Shown: positions 1 to 8,011 of the stretch, in pieces
Layout: every line of letters starts with the position of its first letter
Position numbering within the stretch: position 1 is the stretch's first letter
Assembly (NCBI RefSeq): GCF_023913755.1
Contig: NZ_JAMXBJ010000038.1
Span: 1-64,000, forward strand
From: Pseudarthrobacter cellobiosi
Lineage (GTDB): Bacteria; Actinomycetota; Actinomycetes; Actinomycetales; Micrococcaceae
Direction of reading: 5' to 3'
Length of the DNA stretch: 64,000 bases
The notes under the pieces: model-generated
What the model was told of the DNA's origin: nothing
The model's database searches: none
The model's input: the letters and a program-made list of their open reading frames with translations, nothing else
Made by a program: the position numbers and the translations under genes

Positions 1-1
1 A

Positions 2-130
2 GCGAGGCCCGGCACCCCAGCACGCCCTTCGCCCGCACAACGAGCCGAAACCGAATTCAGCTCATCCGCCCAGGCGGATCGGTGGATCGAGGCTAAGCGA
101 CGGCGAAGGGCTCCTGCGCCGCGTAGGTGA
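2..130 (+). CDS. possible 3 prime end of an unidentified CDS
   Basis: Reading frame 2 is open from the window edge to a TGA at 128-130 and encodes about 42 residues ending in a basic tail (KRRRRAPAPRR). It would be convergent with the TetR gene that follows, and the hairpin at 152-184 would lie between the two stops. The fragment is too short to assign to a family, and frame 1 is also open to position 96, so this is a weak call resting mainly on context. Confidence 0.25.
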   Translation, partial: ARPGTPARPSPAQRAETEFSSSAQADRWIEAKRRRRAPAPRR

Positions 131-151
131 CCACGAGCGCACGCAACCCCG

Positions 152-184
152 GGACACTTCGCTCGCGCAGGGGCTTAAGTGTCC
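152..184. terminator. hairpin between convergent genes
   Basis: Perfect 8-bp arms GGACACTT (152-159) and AAGTGTCC (177-184) flank a GC-rich loop. The right arm overlaps the TAA stop of the TetR gene. No U-tract is obvious, which is common for actinobacterial terminators. A further 7-bp hairpin, ATCCGCC-CA-GGCGGAT, lies at 64-79. Confidence 0.5.
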
Positions 185-819
185 GTTCGCGCTGAATCTT
201 CGGTGCGGAGCTCGGGGTCTTTTTGGAGGCCTGTGAGGCCGTTCCAGGCGAGGTTGACCAGGTGCGCGGCTACGGTGTGTTTGTCGGGCTGGCGGCTGTC
301 CTGCCACCATTGGCCGGTCATTGCCACCATGCCCACGAGCATCTGCGCGTACATGGCGCCGTCCTGGGCGCTGAAGCCGCGGCGGTGGAATTCGTCGGAC
401 AGGATGTGTTCCACGCGGGCGGTGACCTGGGACAGCAGGGTGGAGAAGGCGCCTTCGGGCTGCGACGGCGGGGCGTCCCGCATCAGGATCCGGAAGCCCT
501 CCGCGCGGTCCTCGATGTAGGTGAGGAGGGCCAGGGCGGCGCGTTCCACCAGGACCCGTGGTTTGCCTTCTTCGGTCAGGGCAGCGGTGATCGAGTCCAG
601 CAGGATGTGGAACTCGAAGTCCACCACCTGCGTGTAGAGGTCCTCTTTGGAGCCGAAATGTTCGTAGATCACGGGCTTGGAAACACCGGCACAGGCCGCA
701 ATTTCCTCAATGGTGGTCCCGTCGAGCCCGCGCGCGGCAAAAAGGCCACGGCCGACGTCGATCAGCTGGCTGCGCCGCTGTACGCCTGTCATCCGTGTCC
801 GGGGTGGGTTATTGCTCAC
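175..819 (-). CDS. TetR/AcrR family transcriptional regulator
   Basis: A 214-residue cytoplasmic DNA-binding repressor. The N-terminal TetR helix-turn-helix lies around residues 20-60 (GTTIEEIAACAGVSKPVIYEHF), followed by an all-helical ligand and dimerisation domain. The start is the GTG at 819 (VSNNPPRTRMTG); an in-frame ATG ten codons in is the alternative, and neither has a strong Shine-Dalgarno. It stands alone, divergent from the tRNA-Gln/glmU unit, so its target is not evident from context. The ligand is unknown. The family call is firm, the function is not. Confidence 0.9.
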   Translation of the reverse strand: MSNNPPRTRMTGVQRRSQLIDVGRGLFAARGLDGTTIEEIAACAGVSKPVIYEHFGSKEDLYTQVVDFEFHILLDSITAALTEEGKPRVLVERAALALLTYIEDRAEGFRILMRDAPPSQPEGAFSTLLSQVTARVEHILSDEFHRRGFSAQDGAMYAQMLVGMVAMTGQWWQDSRQPDKHTVAAHLVNLAWNGLTGLQKDPELRTEDSARTDT

Positions 820-967
820 ATTTCCATCATGCCCTAGCACGCTGAAACAGTTGGAACCCGTGGTGGGACAGAGGCCTGGCTGCCGTGATTCCCGCCAATG
901 TCGCGGGCTGCCCTGAAGCCATGGCAAAATAAATACTTGTGCCTTGGCCTTTGCGCCTGTGGCATGG

Positions 968-1039
968 TCCGCCCTGGTGTAATGGCAGCACCCCGGCCTT
1001 TGGAGCCGTGGAGTATAGGTTCGAATCCTATGGGCGGAA
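968..1039 (+). tRNA. tRNA-Gln (anticodon TTG)
   Basis: A complete cloverleaf is visible. The acceptor stem is TCCGCCC (968-974) with GGGCGGA (1032-1038) and discriminator A 1039. A D-arm with GGTGTAATGGCAG, an anticodon loop CTTTGGA carrying TTG, and a T-arm with GGTTCGAATCC follow. No CCA is encoded. It lies directly upstream of glmU in the same orientation, and a TAGGAT hexamer at 1063-1068 between the two may be the glmU -10 element. Confidence 0.96.
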
Positions 1040-1149
1040 CAGCTGTGCGAAGACCGTCCAGTAGGATGAACTCGGTGCCCCGCCGTGGATTTTGGCCGGA
1101 CAGGCACCGCGCCCAGCGCAACGCGCAACCAAGCAAGGAGAACCCGTAC

Positions 1150-2631
1150 GTGATCCCCGAGACTACCGGCCCAGCCGCCGTCATTGTTCTGGCAGCAGGC
1201 GCCGGTACCCGGATGAAATCCCGTACGCCGAAGATCCTGCACGAAATCGGCGGCCGGTCCATGGTGGGCCACGCCCTGCTGGCAGCCCGCAGCATTAACC
1301 CCGGACGGCTGGCCCTGGTGGTCCGACACGAGCGGGATCTGGTTGCCCGCCACCTGAAGGAGCTAGACCCCGAAGCCCTGATCGTGGACCAGGACGACGT
1401 CCCCGGCACCGGCCGCGCCGTTGAGGTGGCAGTGCAGGCACTGGACGCCCAGGAAAAACTCGCAGGCACCGTAGTAGTTACTTACGGCGATGTTCCGCTC
1501 CTGACCGGCAGCCTGTTGGCGGACCTGGTGGCCACACATGAGCGGGAGGCCAATGCCGTCACCGTGCTCACCGCGCTGCTGGATGATGCCACGGGCTACG
1601 GACGCATTCTCCGAGGTGATGACAGCTCCGTGACCGGCATCCGCGAGCACAAGGATGCAACGGAAACCGAACGCCTGATCCGCGAGGTCAATTCCGGGAT
1701 CTACGCCTTCGACGCCGATGTTCTCCGTGACGCGCTGGTCCACATCACCACCGACAATTCGCAGGGTGAAAAGTACCTCACCGACGTGCTGGGCCTCGCG
1801 CGGCAGTCGGGCGGCCGGGTTGCCGCCGTGGTCACCGAAGACCGCTGGCAGGTGGAGGGCGCCAATGACCGTGTGCAGCTCTCCGCCCTCGGCGCGGAAC
1901 TGAACCGCCGCACCGTTGAAGCCTGGATGCGCGCCGGCGTCACAGTGGTTGACCCCGCCACCACCTGGATCGATTCCGCCGTCGCCCTGGACGAGGACGT
2001 CCGCATCCTGCCGAACACGCAGCTGCACGGCGCCACCACCGTGGCGAGGGACGCCGTCGTCGGCCCCGACACCACCCTGACCGATGTCAGCATCGGCGAG
2101 CGCACCAAGGTGACCCGCACCCACGGTTCCGGTGCCGTGATCGGCGCGGACGCCGCCGTCGGCCCCTTCACGTACCTGCGTCCCGGCACAGTGCTCGGCG
2201 ACACCGGCAAGATCGGTGCGTTCTACGAAACCAAAAACGTCACGATTGGCCGCGGCTCCAAACTTTCCCACCTCGGCTACGCCGGCGACGCCGAAATCGG
2301 CGAGGACACTAACATTGGCTGCGGCAACATCACGGCCAATTACGACGGCGAGAAGAAGCACCGCACGGTGATCGGCTCGGGCGTCCGCACAGGTTCCAAC
2401 ACGGTCTTTGTTGCACCGGTCACCGTGGGGGACGGTGCCTACAGCGGCGCCGGCGCGGTGATCCGCAAGGACGTCCCGGCAGGGGCGCTCGTCCTGTCCG
2501 TTGCAGCGCAGCGCAACGCCGAGGGCTGGGTTGTGGCCAACCGCCCCGGCTCACGCTCGGCGGAACTGGCGCAGGCGGCCACCTCAGATTCCTCACATAC
2601 CCCAGCATCGACAGAAGAGGACCAGCGATAA
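1150..2631 (+). CDS. glmU: bifunctional GlmU: GlcNAc-1-P uridyltransferase / GlcN-1-P acetyltransferase
   Basis: Cytoplasmic enzyme of 493 residues that acetylates glucosamine-1-phosphate and couples the product to UTP, giving UDP-GlcNAc for peptidoglycan. The pyrophosphorylase motif GAGTRM lies at residues 17-22 with the lysine of TPK at 28. The C-terminal half is a left-handed beta helix of hexapeptide repeats with the acetyltransferase segments KIGAFYETKN and GCGNITANYDG. The GTG start at 1150 has AAGGAG at 1135-1140. A Ser/Thr/Glu-rich tail of about 25 residues follows the helix. The stop overlaps the prs start (TAATG), so translation is coupled. The same reading frame stays open upstream through the tRNA and is not coding there. 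Confidence 0.97.
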   Translation: MIPETTGPAAVIVLAAGAGTRMKSRTPKILHEIGGRSMVGHALLAARSINPGRLALVVRHERDLVARHLKELDPEALIVDQDDVPGTGRAVEVAVQALDAQEKLAGTVVVTYGDVPLLTGSLLADLVATHEREANAVTVLTALLDDATGYGRILRGDDSSVTGIREHKDATETERLIREVNSGIYAFDADVLRDALVHITTDNSQGEKYLTDVLGLARQSGGRVAAVVTEDRWQVEGANDRVQLSALGAELNRRTVEAWMRAGVTVVDPATTWIDSAVALDEDVRILPNTQLHGATTVARDAVVGPDTTLTDVSIGERTKVTRTHGSGAVIGADAAVGPFTYLRPGTVLGDTGKIGAFYETKNVTIGRGSKLSHLGYAGDAEIGEDTNIGCGNITANYDGEKKHRTVIGSGVRTGSNTVFVAPVTVGDGAYSGAGAVIRKDVPAGALVLSVAAQRNAEGWVVANRPGSRSAELAQAATSDSSHTPASTEEDQR

Positions 2632-3611
2632 TGAGCGAAATTACGGCACGCGGCGAGAAGAAGCTGGTGCTTGCCGCTGGGCGGGCGCACCCCGAACTGG
2701 CGCGGGAAATCGCCAAGGAACTGGGTACCGAGCTGCTGCCCGTTGATGCCTACGACTTCGCCAACGGGGAGATTTACGTCCGCGCCGGCGAAAGCGTCCG
2801 GGGAACCGACGCGTTCGTCATCCAGGCCCACCCGGCTCCGTTGAACAACCACCTCATGGAACAGCTGATCATGATCGATTCGCTGAAGCGGGCTTCCGCC
2901 AAGCGCATTACCGTGGTGTCCCCGTTCTACCCGTATGCGCGGCAGGACAAAAAGGGCCGCGGCCGCGAGCCTATTTCCGCCCGCCTGGTGGCGGACCTGT
3001 ACAAGACCGCCGGCGCTGACCGCATCATGAGCGTTGACCTGCACACCTCGCAGATCCAGGGCTTCTTCGACGGGCCTGTGGACCACCTCATGGCCATCCC
3101 GCTCCTGGCCGATTACATCCGCACGCGTGTCGCCGCCGACAACGTCACCGTGGTGTCGCCGGACACCGGCCGGGTGCGCGTCGCGGAGCAGTGGGCCGAA
3201 CGCCTGGGCGGAGCGCCGCTGGCGTTTGTCCACAAGAGCCGTGACCTCACCGTTCCCAACCAGGCCGTCTCCAAGACCGTTGTGGGCCAGATTGAGGGCC
3301 GGACCTGCGTCCTGATCGACGACATGATCGACACCGGCGGCACCATTTCCGGTGCAGTCCGGGTCCTGAAGAACGCCGGGGCCAAAGACGTCATCATCGC
3401 CGCGACGCACGCTGTCTTCTCCGAGCCGGCGGCACAGCGGCTGTCCGAGTCCGGCGCCCGCGAAGTGGTGGTCACCAATACGTTGCCCCTCACTGCGAAT
3501 CAGCAGTTCCCGCAGTTGACGGTGCTGTCCATCGCACCGCTGATCGCCCGGGCCATCCGCGAAGTGTTCGACGACGGTTCGGTCACCAGCCTGTTCGACG
3601 GCAACGCTTGA
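2631..3611 (+). CDS. prs: ribose-phosphate pyrophosphokinase (PRPP synthetase)
   Basis: A 326-residue cytoplasmic enzyme that makes PRPP from ribose-5-phosphate and ATP for nucleotide, His and Trp synthesis. Visible family motifs are the flexible-loop region with RQDKKGRGREPISARLVADL, the DLHTSQIQGFF metal and substrate segment, and the PRPP-binding loop VLIDDMIDTGGTI near residue 230. Length is typical. The ATG overlaps the glmU stop by one base, and a GAGG lies in the glmU tail. Co-transcription with glmU is a conserved actinobacterial arrangement. The gene ends before a repeat-rich 282-bp gap. Confidence 0.97.
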   Translation: MSEITARGEKKLVLAAGRAHPELAREIAKELGTELLPVDAYDFANGEIYVRAGESVRGTDAFVIQAHPAPLNNHLMEQLIMIDSLKRASAKRITVVSPFYPYARQDKKGRGREPISARLVADLYKTAGADRIMSVDLHTSQIQGFFDGPVDHLMAIPLLADYIRTRVAADNVTVVSPDTGRVRVAEQWAERLGGAPLAFVHKSRDLTVPNQAVSKTVVGQIEGRTCVLIDDMIDTGGTISGAVRVLKNAGAKDVIIAATHAVFSEPAAQRLSESGAREVVVTNTLPLTANQQFPQLTVLSIAPLIARAIREVFDDGSVTSLFDGNA

Positions 3612-3626
3612 ATCTCCAAGCTTTTG

Positions 3627-3677
3627 GTGGTTGAGCCCGTCGAAACCCGACAGGCTCAACCACCGCAATCAGGCTCA
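3627..3677. repeat. cluster of GGTTGAGCC-type dispersed repeats forming a hairpin
   Basis: GGTGGTTGAGCC (3627-3638) and GGCTCAACCACC (3654-3665) form a perfect 12-bp inverted repeat; each arm begins one copy of the dispersed element GGTGGTTGAGCC(T/C)GTCG in opposite orientation. A third, diverged copy (CAGGCTCAATCACC) follows. Related copies occur at 34161 and at 53239. Lying 15 bp after prs, it may also terminate transcription. Confidence 0.75.
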
Positions 3678-3725
3678 ATCACCGCCGTTTTCTGTAATTG
3701 GGTCCGGCGCTGGTAAGCTTTTTCA

Positions 3726-3781
3726 CGATACCTTGGCGAGGGAGAGCATCCGGGAAACCGGTCTGCAGGTCTCCGTTATCG
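3726..3781 (+). promoter_or_regulatory. candidate structured leader of rplY
   Basis: Three nested pairings can be drawn by eye. CGATA (3726-3730) pairs with TATCG (3777-3781). GGAGA (3741-3745) pairs with TCTCC (3770-3774). CCGG (3750-3753) pairs with CCGG (3758-3761) closing a GAAA tetraloop. A separate hairpin GGCCG-CCTCA-CGGCC follows near 3810. The element is 113 nt upstream of the L25 start, a usual place for autogenous ribosomal-protein control. No known RNA family is assigned. Confidence 0.4.
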
Positions 3782-3893
3782 ACTGGGTCTGAATCTCCCT
3801 TCTGGAAGGGCCGCCTCACGGCCGCCCGGCGTTGAAGGTCGTAACAGACCTCCGCCCTTGCTGAACACCTTTTAGTCTTCCGAGGAGATACAC

Positions 3894-4484
3894 ATGTCTG
3901 AGCAGAAGCTCGCAGCAGAAGTACGCACCGAATTCGGCAAGGGCTTCGCCCGCCGTGCGCGCATGGCCAACCTGATCCCCGCCGTCATCTACGGCCACGG
4001 CGCCGAGCCGATCCACATCACGCTTCCGGCCAAGGCCACCACGCTGGCAGTCCGCAAAGCCAACGCCCTCCTGTCCCTGGACGTCAACGGCGAAGAGCAC
4101 CTGGCCCTGGTCAAGGACGTCCAGCGCGACCCCATCAAGCAGATCATCGAGCACATCGACCTGCTGACCGTCATCAAGGGCGAGAAAGTCACCGTGGACA
4201 TCCCGGTTCACATCGTTGGCGAACTGGCTCCGGGCAGCGTCTTCAACCAGGAACTCACCGTCATCTCCCTTGAGGCCGAGGCAACCCACCTGCCCACCGC
4301 CATCGAGGTCGACATTGAAGGCCGCTCCGCCGGACAGCACATCCACGCTTCCGACCTGGTCCTGCCGAAGGGTTCGGTCCTGCTGGCCGACGCCGACGCA
4401 CTGGTTGTCCACATCTCCGAGGCCACTGAGGTCTCTGAGGAAGAGGCACAGGCTGACTCCGCAGCCGCAGTCGCAGGCGAGTAA
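3894..4484 (+). CDS. rplY: 50S ribosomal protein L25 / general stress protein Ctc
   Basis: A 196-residue ribosomal protein that binds 5S rRNA. The N-terminal L25 beta-barrel (residues about 6-90: EVRTEFGKGFARRARMANLIPAVIYG, then HLALVKDVQRDPIKQIIEHIDL) is followed by the longer C-terminal CTC domain (about 95-175) and an acidic Glu/Ala-rich tail, which is the two-domain form of Gram-positive bacteria. GAGGAG lies eight bases before the ATG. It has its own leader region after prs and is followed by pth. A short C-terminal stretch of EVSEEEAQADSAAAV is low complexity. Confidence 0.97.
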   Translation: MSEQKLAAEVRTEFGKGFARRARMANLIPAVIYGHGAEPIHITLPAKATTLAVRKANALLSLDVNGEEHLALVKDVQRDPIKQIIEHIDLLTVIKGEKVTVDIPVHIVGELAPGSVFNQELTVISLEAEATHLPTAIEVDIEGRSAGQHIHASDLVLPKGSVLLADADALVVHISEATEVSEEEAQADSAAAVAGE

Positions 4485-4502
4485 TAACGGCACCGCTTTA
4501 TT

Positions 4503-4533
4503 TGTGGCCGGGCCCTGTCGGGGTCCGGCCACA
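4503..4533 (+). terminator. hairpin after rplY
   Basis: TGTGGCCGG (4503-4511) pairs with CCGGCCACA (4525-4533), a perfect 9-bp GC-rich stem starting 18 bp after the rplY stop. No U-tract follows, so it may be a terminator or an attenuator between rplY and pth. Confidence 0.6.
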
Positions 4534-4551
4534 GCCATGTCCGGACCACCT

Positions 4552-4566
4552 TAGGATTGAATAATG
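4552..4566 (+). promoter_or_regulatory. probable -10 element of leaderless pth
   Basis: TAGGAT at 4552-4557 lies six bases before the pth ATG at 4564, and no Shine-Dalgarno is present. This spacing would place the transcript start at or next to the start codon. The same TAGGAT-N6-ATG arrangement precedes birA at 56052. Confidence 0.5.
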
Positions 4567-5160
4567 ACTGACACCTGGCTGATCGTTGGCCTCGGAAACC
4601 CCGGGGCCGAATACAAGGGCAACCGGCACAATGTCGGCCAGATGGTCCTGGACGAACTCGCGGGCCGGATGGGCGGCAAGTTCAAAACCCACAAGGCACG
4701 CGCCCAGGTGCTCGAAGGACGGCTGGGGATCGGCGGTCCCCGGGTGGTGCTGTCCAAGCCGATGAGCTATATGAACGTTTCCGGCGGCCCGGTGGCCGGC
4801 CTGGCAAATTTTTACGGCATTGATCCTGACCATGTTGTCGCGGTGCACGATGAGATTGATATTCCGTTCAACACCATAAAGCTGAAATGCGGCGGCGGTG
4901 AGGGCGGCCACAACGGCCTCAGGGACATGTCCAAGGCGCTGGCCACCAAGGATTACCTGCGGGTACGGGTGGGCGTGGGCCGCCCTCCAGGGCGGATGGA
5001 CACTGCAGACTATGTCCTGCGCGATTTTGGCACTGCAGAGCGCAAGGACCTTCCGTTCCTGCTCGATGAGGCGGCTGATGCGGTGGAGATGCTGGTCAGG
5101 GAAGGACTGACTGCGGCCCAGCAGAAGTTCCATCCGGCTAGGTCAGACGTTCAGCAATAA
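4564..5160 (+). CDS. pth: peptidyl-tRNA hydrolase
   Basis: A 198-residue cytoplasmic esterase that frees tRNA from drop-off peptidyl-tRNA. The signature [18 protein letters not shown] places substrate Asn at 12 and catalytic His at 22. The aspartate of HDEIDIP (near 95) and GGHNGLRDM (near 115) complete the active site. Length matches the family. Its place right after rplY is the conserved rplY-pth pair of many Gram-positives. The start has no ribosome binding site and a -10-like hexamer just upstream, so it may be translated from a leaderless message. Confidence 0.97.
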   Translation: MTDTWLIVGLGNPGAEYKGNRHNVGQMVLDELAGRMGGKFKTHKARAQVLEGRLGIGGPRVVLSKPMSYMNVSGGPVAGLANFYGIDPDHVVAVHDEIDIPFNTIKLKCGGGEGGHNGLRDMSKALATKDYLRVRVGVGRPPGRMDTADYVLRDFGTAERKDLPFLLDEAADAVEMLVREGLTAAQQKFHPARSDVQQ

Positions 5161-5239
5161 AACTTAAAACCGCCTGTCCCTGTTTACCTGCGTGTGCCAA
5201 GGGGTAGTCTTCTTCCTAAGCGGGGGAGCGATGGGGCTT

Positions 5240-5265
5240 ATCCCGCTTTAGTGGGATGTAGGGGA
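5240..5265 (+). promoter_or_regulatory. hairpin and ribosome binding site before the first LuxR gene
   Basis: ATCCCGC-TTTA-GTGGGAT (5240-5257) can form a 7-bp stem with one G-U pair directly upstream of the AGGGGA ribosome binding site (5260-5265). A TTTACC/TAGTCT pair spaced about 16 bp around 5182-5210 is a candidate promoter. The hairpin leaves the site free but close, so a role in translation control is only possible. Confidence 0.35.
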
Positions 5266-5272
5266 CAAGTTC

Positions 5273-8011
5273 ATGTCAATCGAGCCACTCAGCTGGGGAC
5301 GTGGGTCACCGCTCAACGACCTTGAGCTGCGCACCGACACTGCTGGCGTATCAGAGCCGCAGCGATGGTCCGTGCCCGCGCGGAGCGCCAACCTCGAGGC
5401 GGTCCGTATCGCCCTGACCAGCCTCGACTCCCTGGGAGTCGTCATCACCGGCGGACGCGGTGTAGGTAAATCATCCTTGGCCAGGACAGCCGTCGCCGAG
5501 CTTGGCCCGGATATCTGGACGTTGCAGCTGCGCAGCGGACCGTCGTCCGGCACAACACCCTACGGTTGCCTGGCTTTCCTGCTGGCGCGTCTTCCCCAGG
5601 CGTACATGGGGTCGCCCACAGCCATCCTCCGTGGCATTACGTCCCTCATCAAAAGCGATGCCGCGGGGCGCCAGTGTGTCATCACCCTGGACACCGCCGG
5701 CAGCTTTGATGATATGAGCGCTGGCGTCCTGCTCAACATCCTCCTGACCGGGACCGCCCGCATGGTGGCCGTGGCACCCATGGTTAGTGATCTTCCGGCC
5801 GACTTCCACTGGCTCCTCAACGACCGCCGGCTCACCGAGGTCAGGCTGGACAACCTCAATGAGCTGCAGACCCGCCAGGTGCTGCTTTCCCTGCTGGGCC
5901 ACCGCGTTTCGTCCTCCCTGGTCAGCACTTTCCACACCATGGTTGGCGGCAACCCCCTGCTCCTGAAAGCGCTTGTAACCGAGCAGCAGCATTCGGGGAA
6001 CCTGGTTCTGTCGGACTCCGTCTGGACTCTTCGGGACAAGGTGGTGCTCGACGGCGCGGCCAGCCTCGACGACATCGTCCGGTCCCAGTGGACCCGGAAG
6101 TCTCCGGAGGAACGGGATGTCATCGAGATGCTTTCCTGCGCCCGCAGCGTGGAACTGTCAAGGCTGACCACCGTGTACGGTGCCGGTGTGGTGGCGGACA
6201 TGGAGGATTCGGGCCTGCTGGAGATCGATGCTTCGGACAACCGATGGGTTTCACTGCGTGAAAAGTACCTCGGCGACGTTGTCCGCTCCTGGCTCAGCAT
6301 CACTCGGCGAAGGGAACTGCGGAGCCTGCTCCTGGGCGGCAAGGAACCTGACCCTGCCACGATGACGGTGGAAGAACTGATGGCGTTCGGCGCCTGGACC
6401 CAGGAATGCGAGGCGGAGCTGAGTCCGGCCATGGCGCTGGCCGCTGCCGAGGCCGCAGTGCAGCTCTTTGACCCTCATTTTGCCCTCAAGTATGCCGACA
6501 CGCTGAAGCGGAATGACCCTCAATGGGTGCCTGCCCAGCGGCAGAAAGCGGCAGCGTACCTGCTCATGGACCTCCCGGTGCAGGCCATGGCAGCACTGGA
6601 CGATATTTCCCAGCCGCAGCTGGACAACCTGGACGTTGAGGAGTTCGCCCGGGTGGTCGCGGCCAAATCTCGGGTTATGGTCTGGCTCCCCGAACACACC
6701 GCCCGGGTGCCGGCGCTGCTGCAGACGGCACGGGAGCGGCTGGACGTGGAGCCAGGAATCGCGAAGGGCTGGCCGGAGCCGCTGGCTGCTGCGGCCAACC
6801 GGATCAGCCTCAGCGAATTCGAGTACCAGGCTTTCGTGGGGGACTACGCCTCCGCCTTGCCGGCACTGGAAGCCGCTGCGGACCCCGGGCAGAATCCGGA
6901 CACCTGGTTCAGGATGAACTCAGCGGTGATCCTCATGAGCGCCCTGTCCATGGCCGGGCGGGAAATGGACGCCCTGAGCCTGATGAGGCAGTTGGGCGGG
7001 CAGATCTCGGACGCCGCCGAGATCGTGGGGCTGCGCGAGAGGTTCGCCGGCCGAGCGTACAACGTGCTCCTGATGGCAGGGCAATGGCGCCGGTGCATCG
7101 ACCTTCTGGATCCGCCTTCCGCGCGCGAGTTCCACCGGCTCCCTTACCGGAGCGCCGCCGCGGAGCTCGCGGCCGGCATCGCTTACGTGTACTCGGGTCG
7201 CGGCGCCGTTGCCCTTGATTCGCTGCTCTCGGCCGCTGCCCAGCTGGAACTGCGGCCCGTCCAGAGCATGCTCCGCGCCGCCTACGCCGCCATCGCCTTC
7301 GCGTATGCGCAGATCGGCAATGCCGGGCAGTCCCGGAAGTATCTTGACAGGCTGCAGCGGACGGCAGGTGCCGCTGATCATGCCACCCGGAGCCGCACCG
7401 AATTCTGCGCTGATATGGCCGCCCGATGGCTGGGGGACAATGACGCGGCCACCCGTCTCAAGCAGTCAGCTCGCCGTGACATCGCAGCAGGCAGGTTCAC
7501 CCTGGCCGGGATCAGCCTGCTCGGAGCCACGGTCAACGGCACGGAAGCGGACTTCCGGCTGATGGAACAAGTGGCCGGGCATCGCCAGGGCCCCTTGGCG
7601 GAAATTTCGCGGCTGATCGCCGTGGGCAGCCGCACCCGCGACGCCAAAACGTTGCTTGCCGGCGGGGAACTGGCGGCCACCCTGGAACTGGATGCCGTTG
7701 AGGCCCGGTGCATGGCGCTGGCCGTTGACTACGCCCGGCAGGCCGGTGACTCGGTCTCCGCCAGGACTGCACAGGCCCGGCTGGACATCCTCGCAGCCAC
7801 CGTGGCAAGCCTGCCGATCGTGCCGAGCAGCGGCAGCCCGCTGCTGACCGCCAGGGAGCGGCAGATCGCGCGGCTGGCCGGCCGGGGCGCGTCCAACCGT
7901 GACATTGCTGTGGAGATGGGCGTGTCCGTGCGCACTGTGGAAGGCCACCTTTACCAGGTTTTTACCAAGCTCGGAGTGACGTCCAGGGGTGATCTGACTG
8001 GACTCGTCTAA
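5273..8011 (+). CDS. large ATP-binding LuxR family regulator (first of a pair)
   Basis: A 912-residue cytoplasmic STAND/LAL-like regulator. A P-loop GGRGVGKS occurs at residues 60-67 and a Walker-B-like hydrophobic strand ending in LD near 138. A long helical middle part resembling TPR-type repeats follows. The C-terminal LuxR helix-turn-helix (about 850-905) reads LTARERQIARLAGRG...SVRTVEGHLYQVF. Such proteins usually activate genes after ligand and ATP-driven oligomerisation; no target is evident here. The ATG at 5273 has AGGGGA eight bases upstream. The second, paralogous gene begins within or just after this one, and the two HTH regions share the VSVRTVEGHLY core. Confidence 0.88.
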   Translation: MSIEPLSWGRGSPLNDLELRTDTAGVSEPQRWSVPARSANLEAVRIALTSLDSLGVVITGGRGVGKSSLARTAVAELGPDIWTLQLRSGPSSGTTPYGCLAFLLARLPQAYMGSPTAILRGITSLIKSDAAGRQCVITLDTAGSFDDMSAGVLLNILLTGTARMVAVAPMVSDLPADFHWLLNDRRLTEVRLDNLNELQTRQVLLSLLGHRVSSSLVSTFHTMVGGNPLLLKALVTEQQHSGNLVLSDSVWTLRDKVVLDGAASLDDIVRSQWTRKSPEERDVIEMLSCARSVELSRLTTVYGAGVVADMEDSGLLEIDASDNRWVSLREKYLGDVVRSWLSITRRRELRSLLLGGKEPDPATMTVEELMAFGAWTQECEAELSPAMALAAAEAAVQLFDPHFALKYADTLKRNDPQWVPAQRQKAAAYLLMDLPVQAMAALDDISQPQLDNLDVEEFARVVAAKSRVMVWLPEHTARVPALLQTARERLDVEPGIAKGWPEPLAAAANRISLSEFEYQAFVGDYASALPALEAAADPGQNPDTWFRMNSAVILMSALSMAGREMDALSLMRQLGGQISDAAEIVGLRERFAGRAYNVLLMAGQWRRCIDLLDPPSAREFHRLPYRSAAAELAAGIAYVYSGRGAVALDSLLSAAAQLELRPVQSMLRAAYAAIAFAYAQIGNAGQSRKYLDRLQRTAGAADHATRSRTEFCADMAARWLGDNDAATRLKQSARRDIAAGRFTLAGISLLGATVNGTEADFRLMEQVAGHRQGPLAEISRLIAVGSRTRDAKTLLAGGELAATLELDAVEARCMALAVDYARQAGDSVSARTAQARLDILAATVASLPIVPSSGSPLLTARERQIARLAGRGASNRDIAVEMGVSVRTVEGHLYQVFTKLGVTSRGDLTGLV

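Noticed and set aside
898..1149. Long upstream extension of the glmU reading frame
   Set aside because: It runs through tRNA-Gln and has no ribosome binding site; the GTG at 1150 with AAGGAG is the start.
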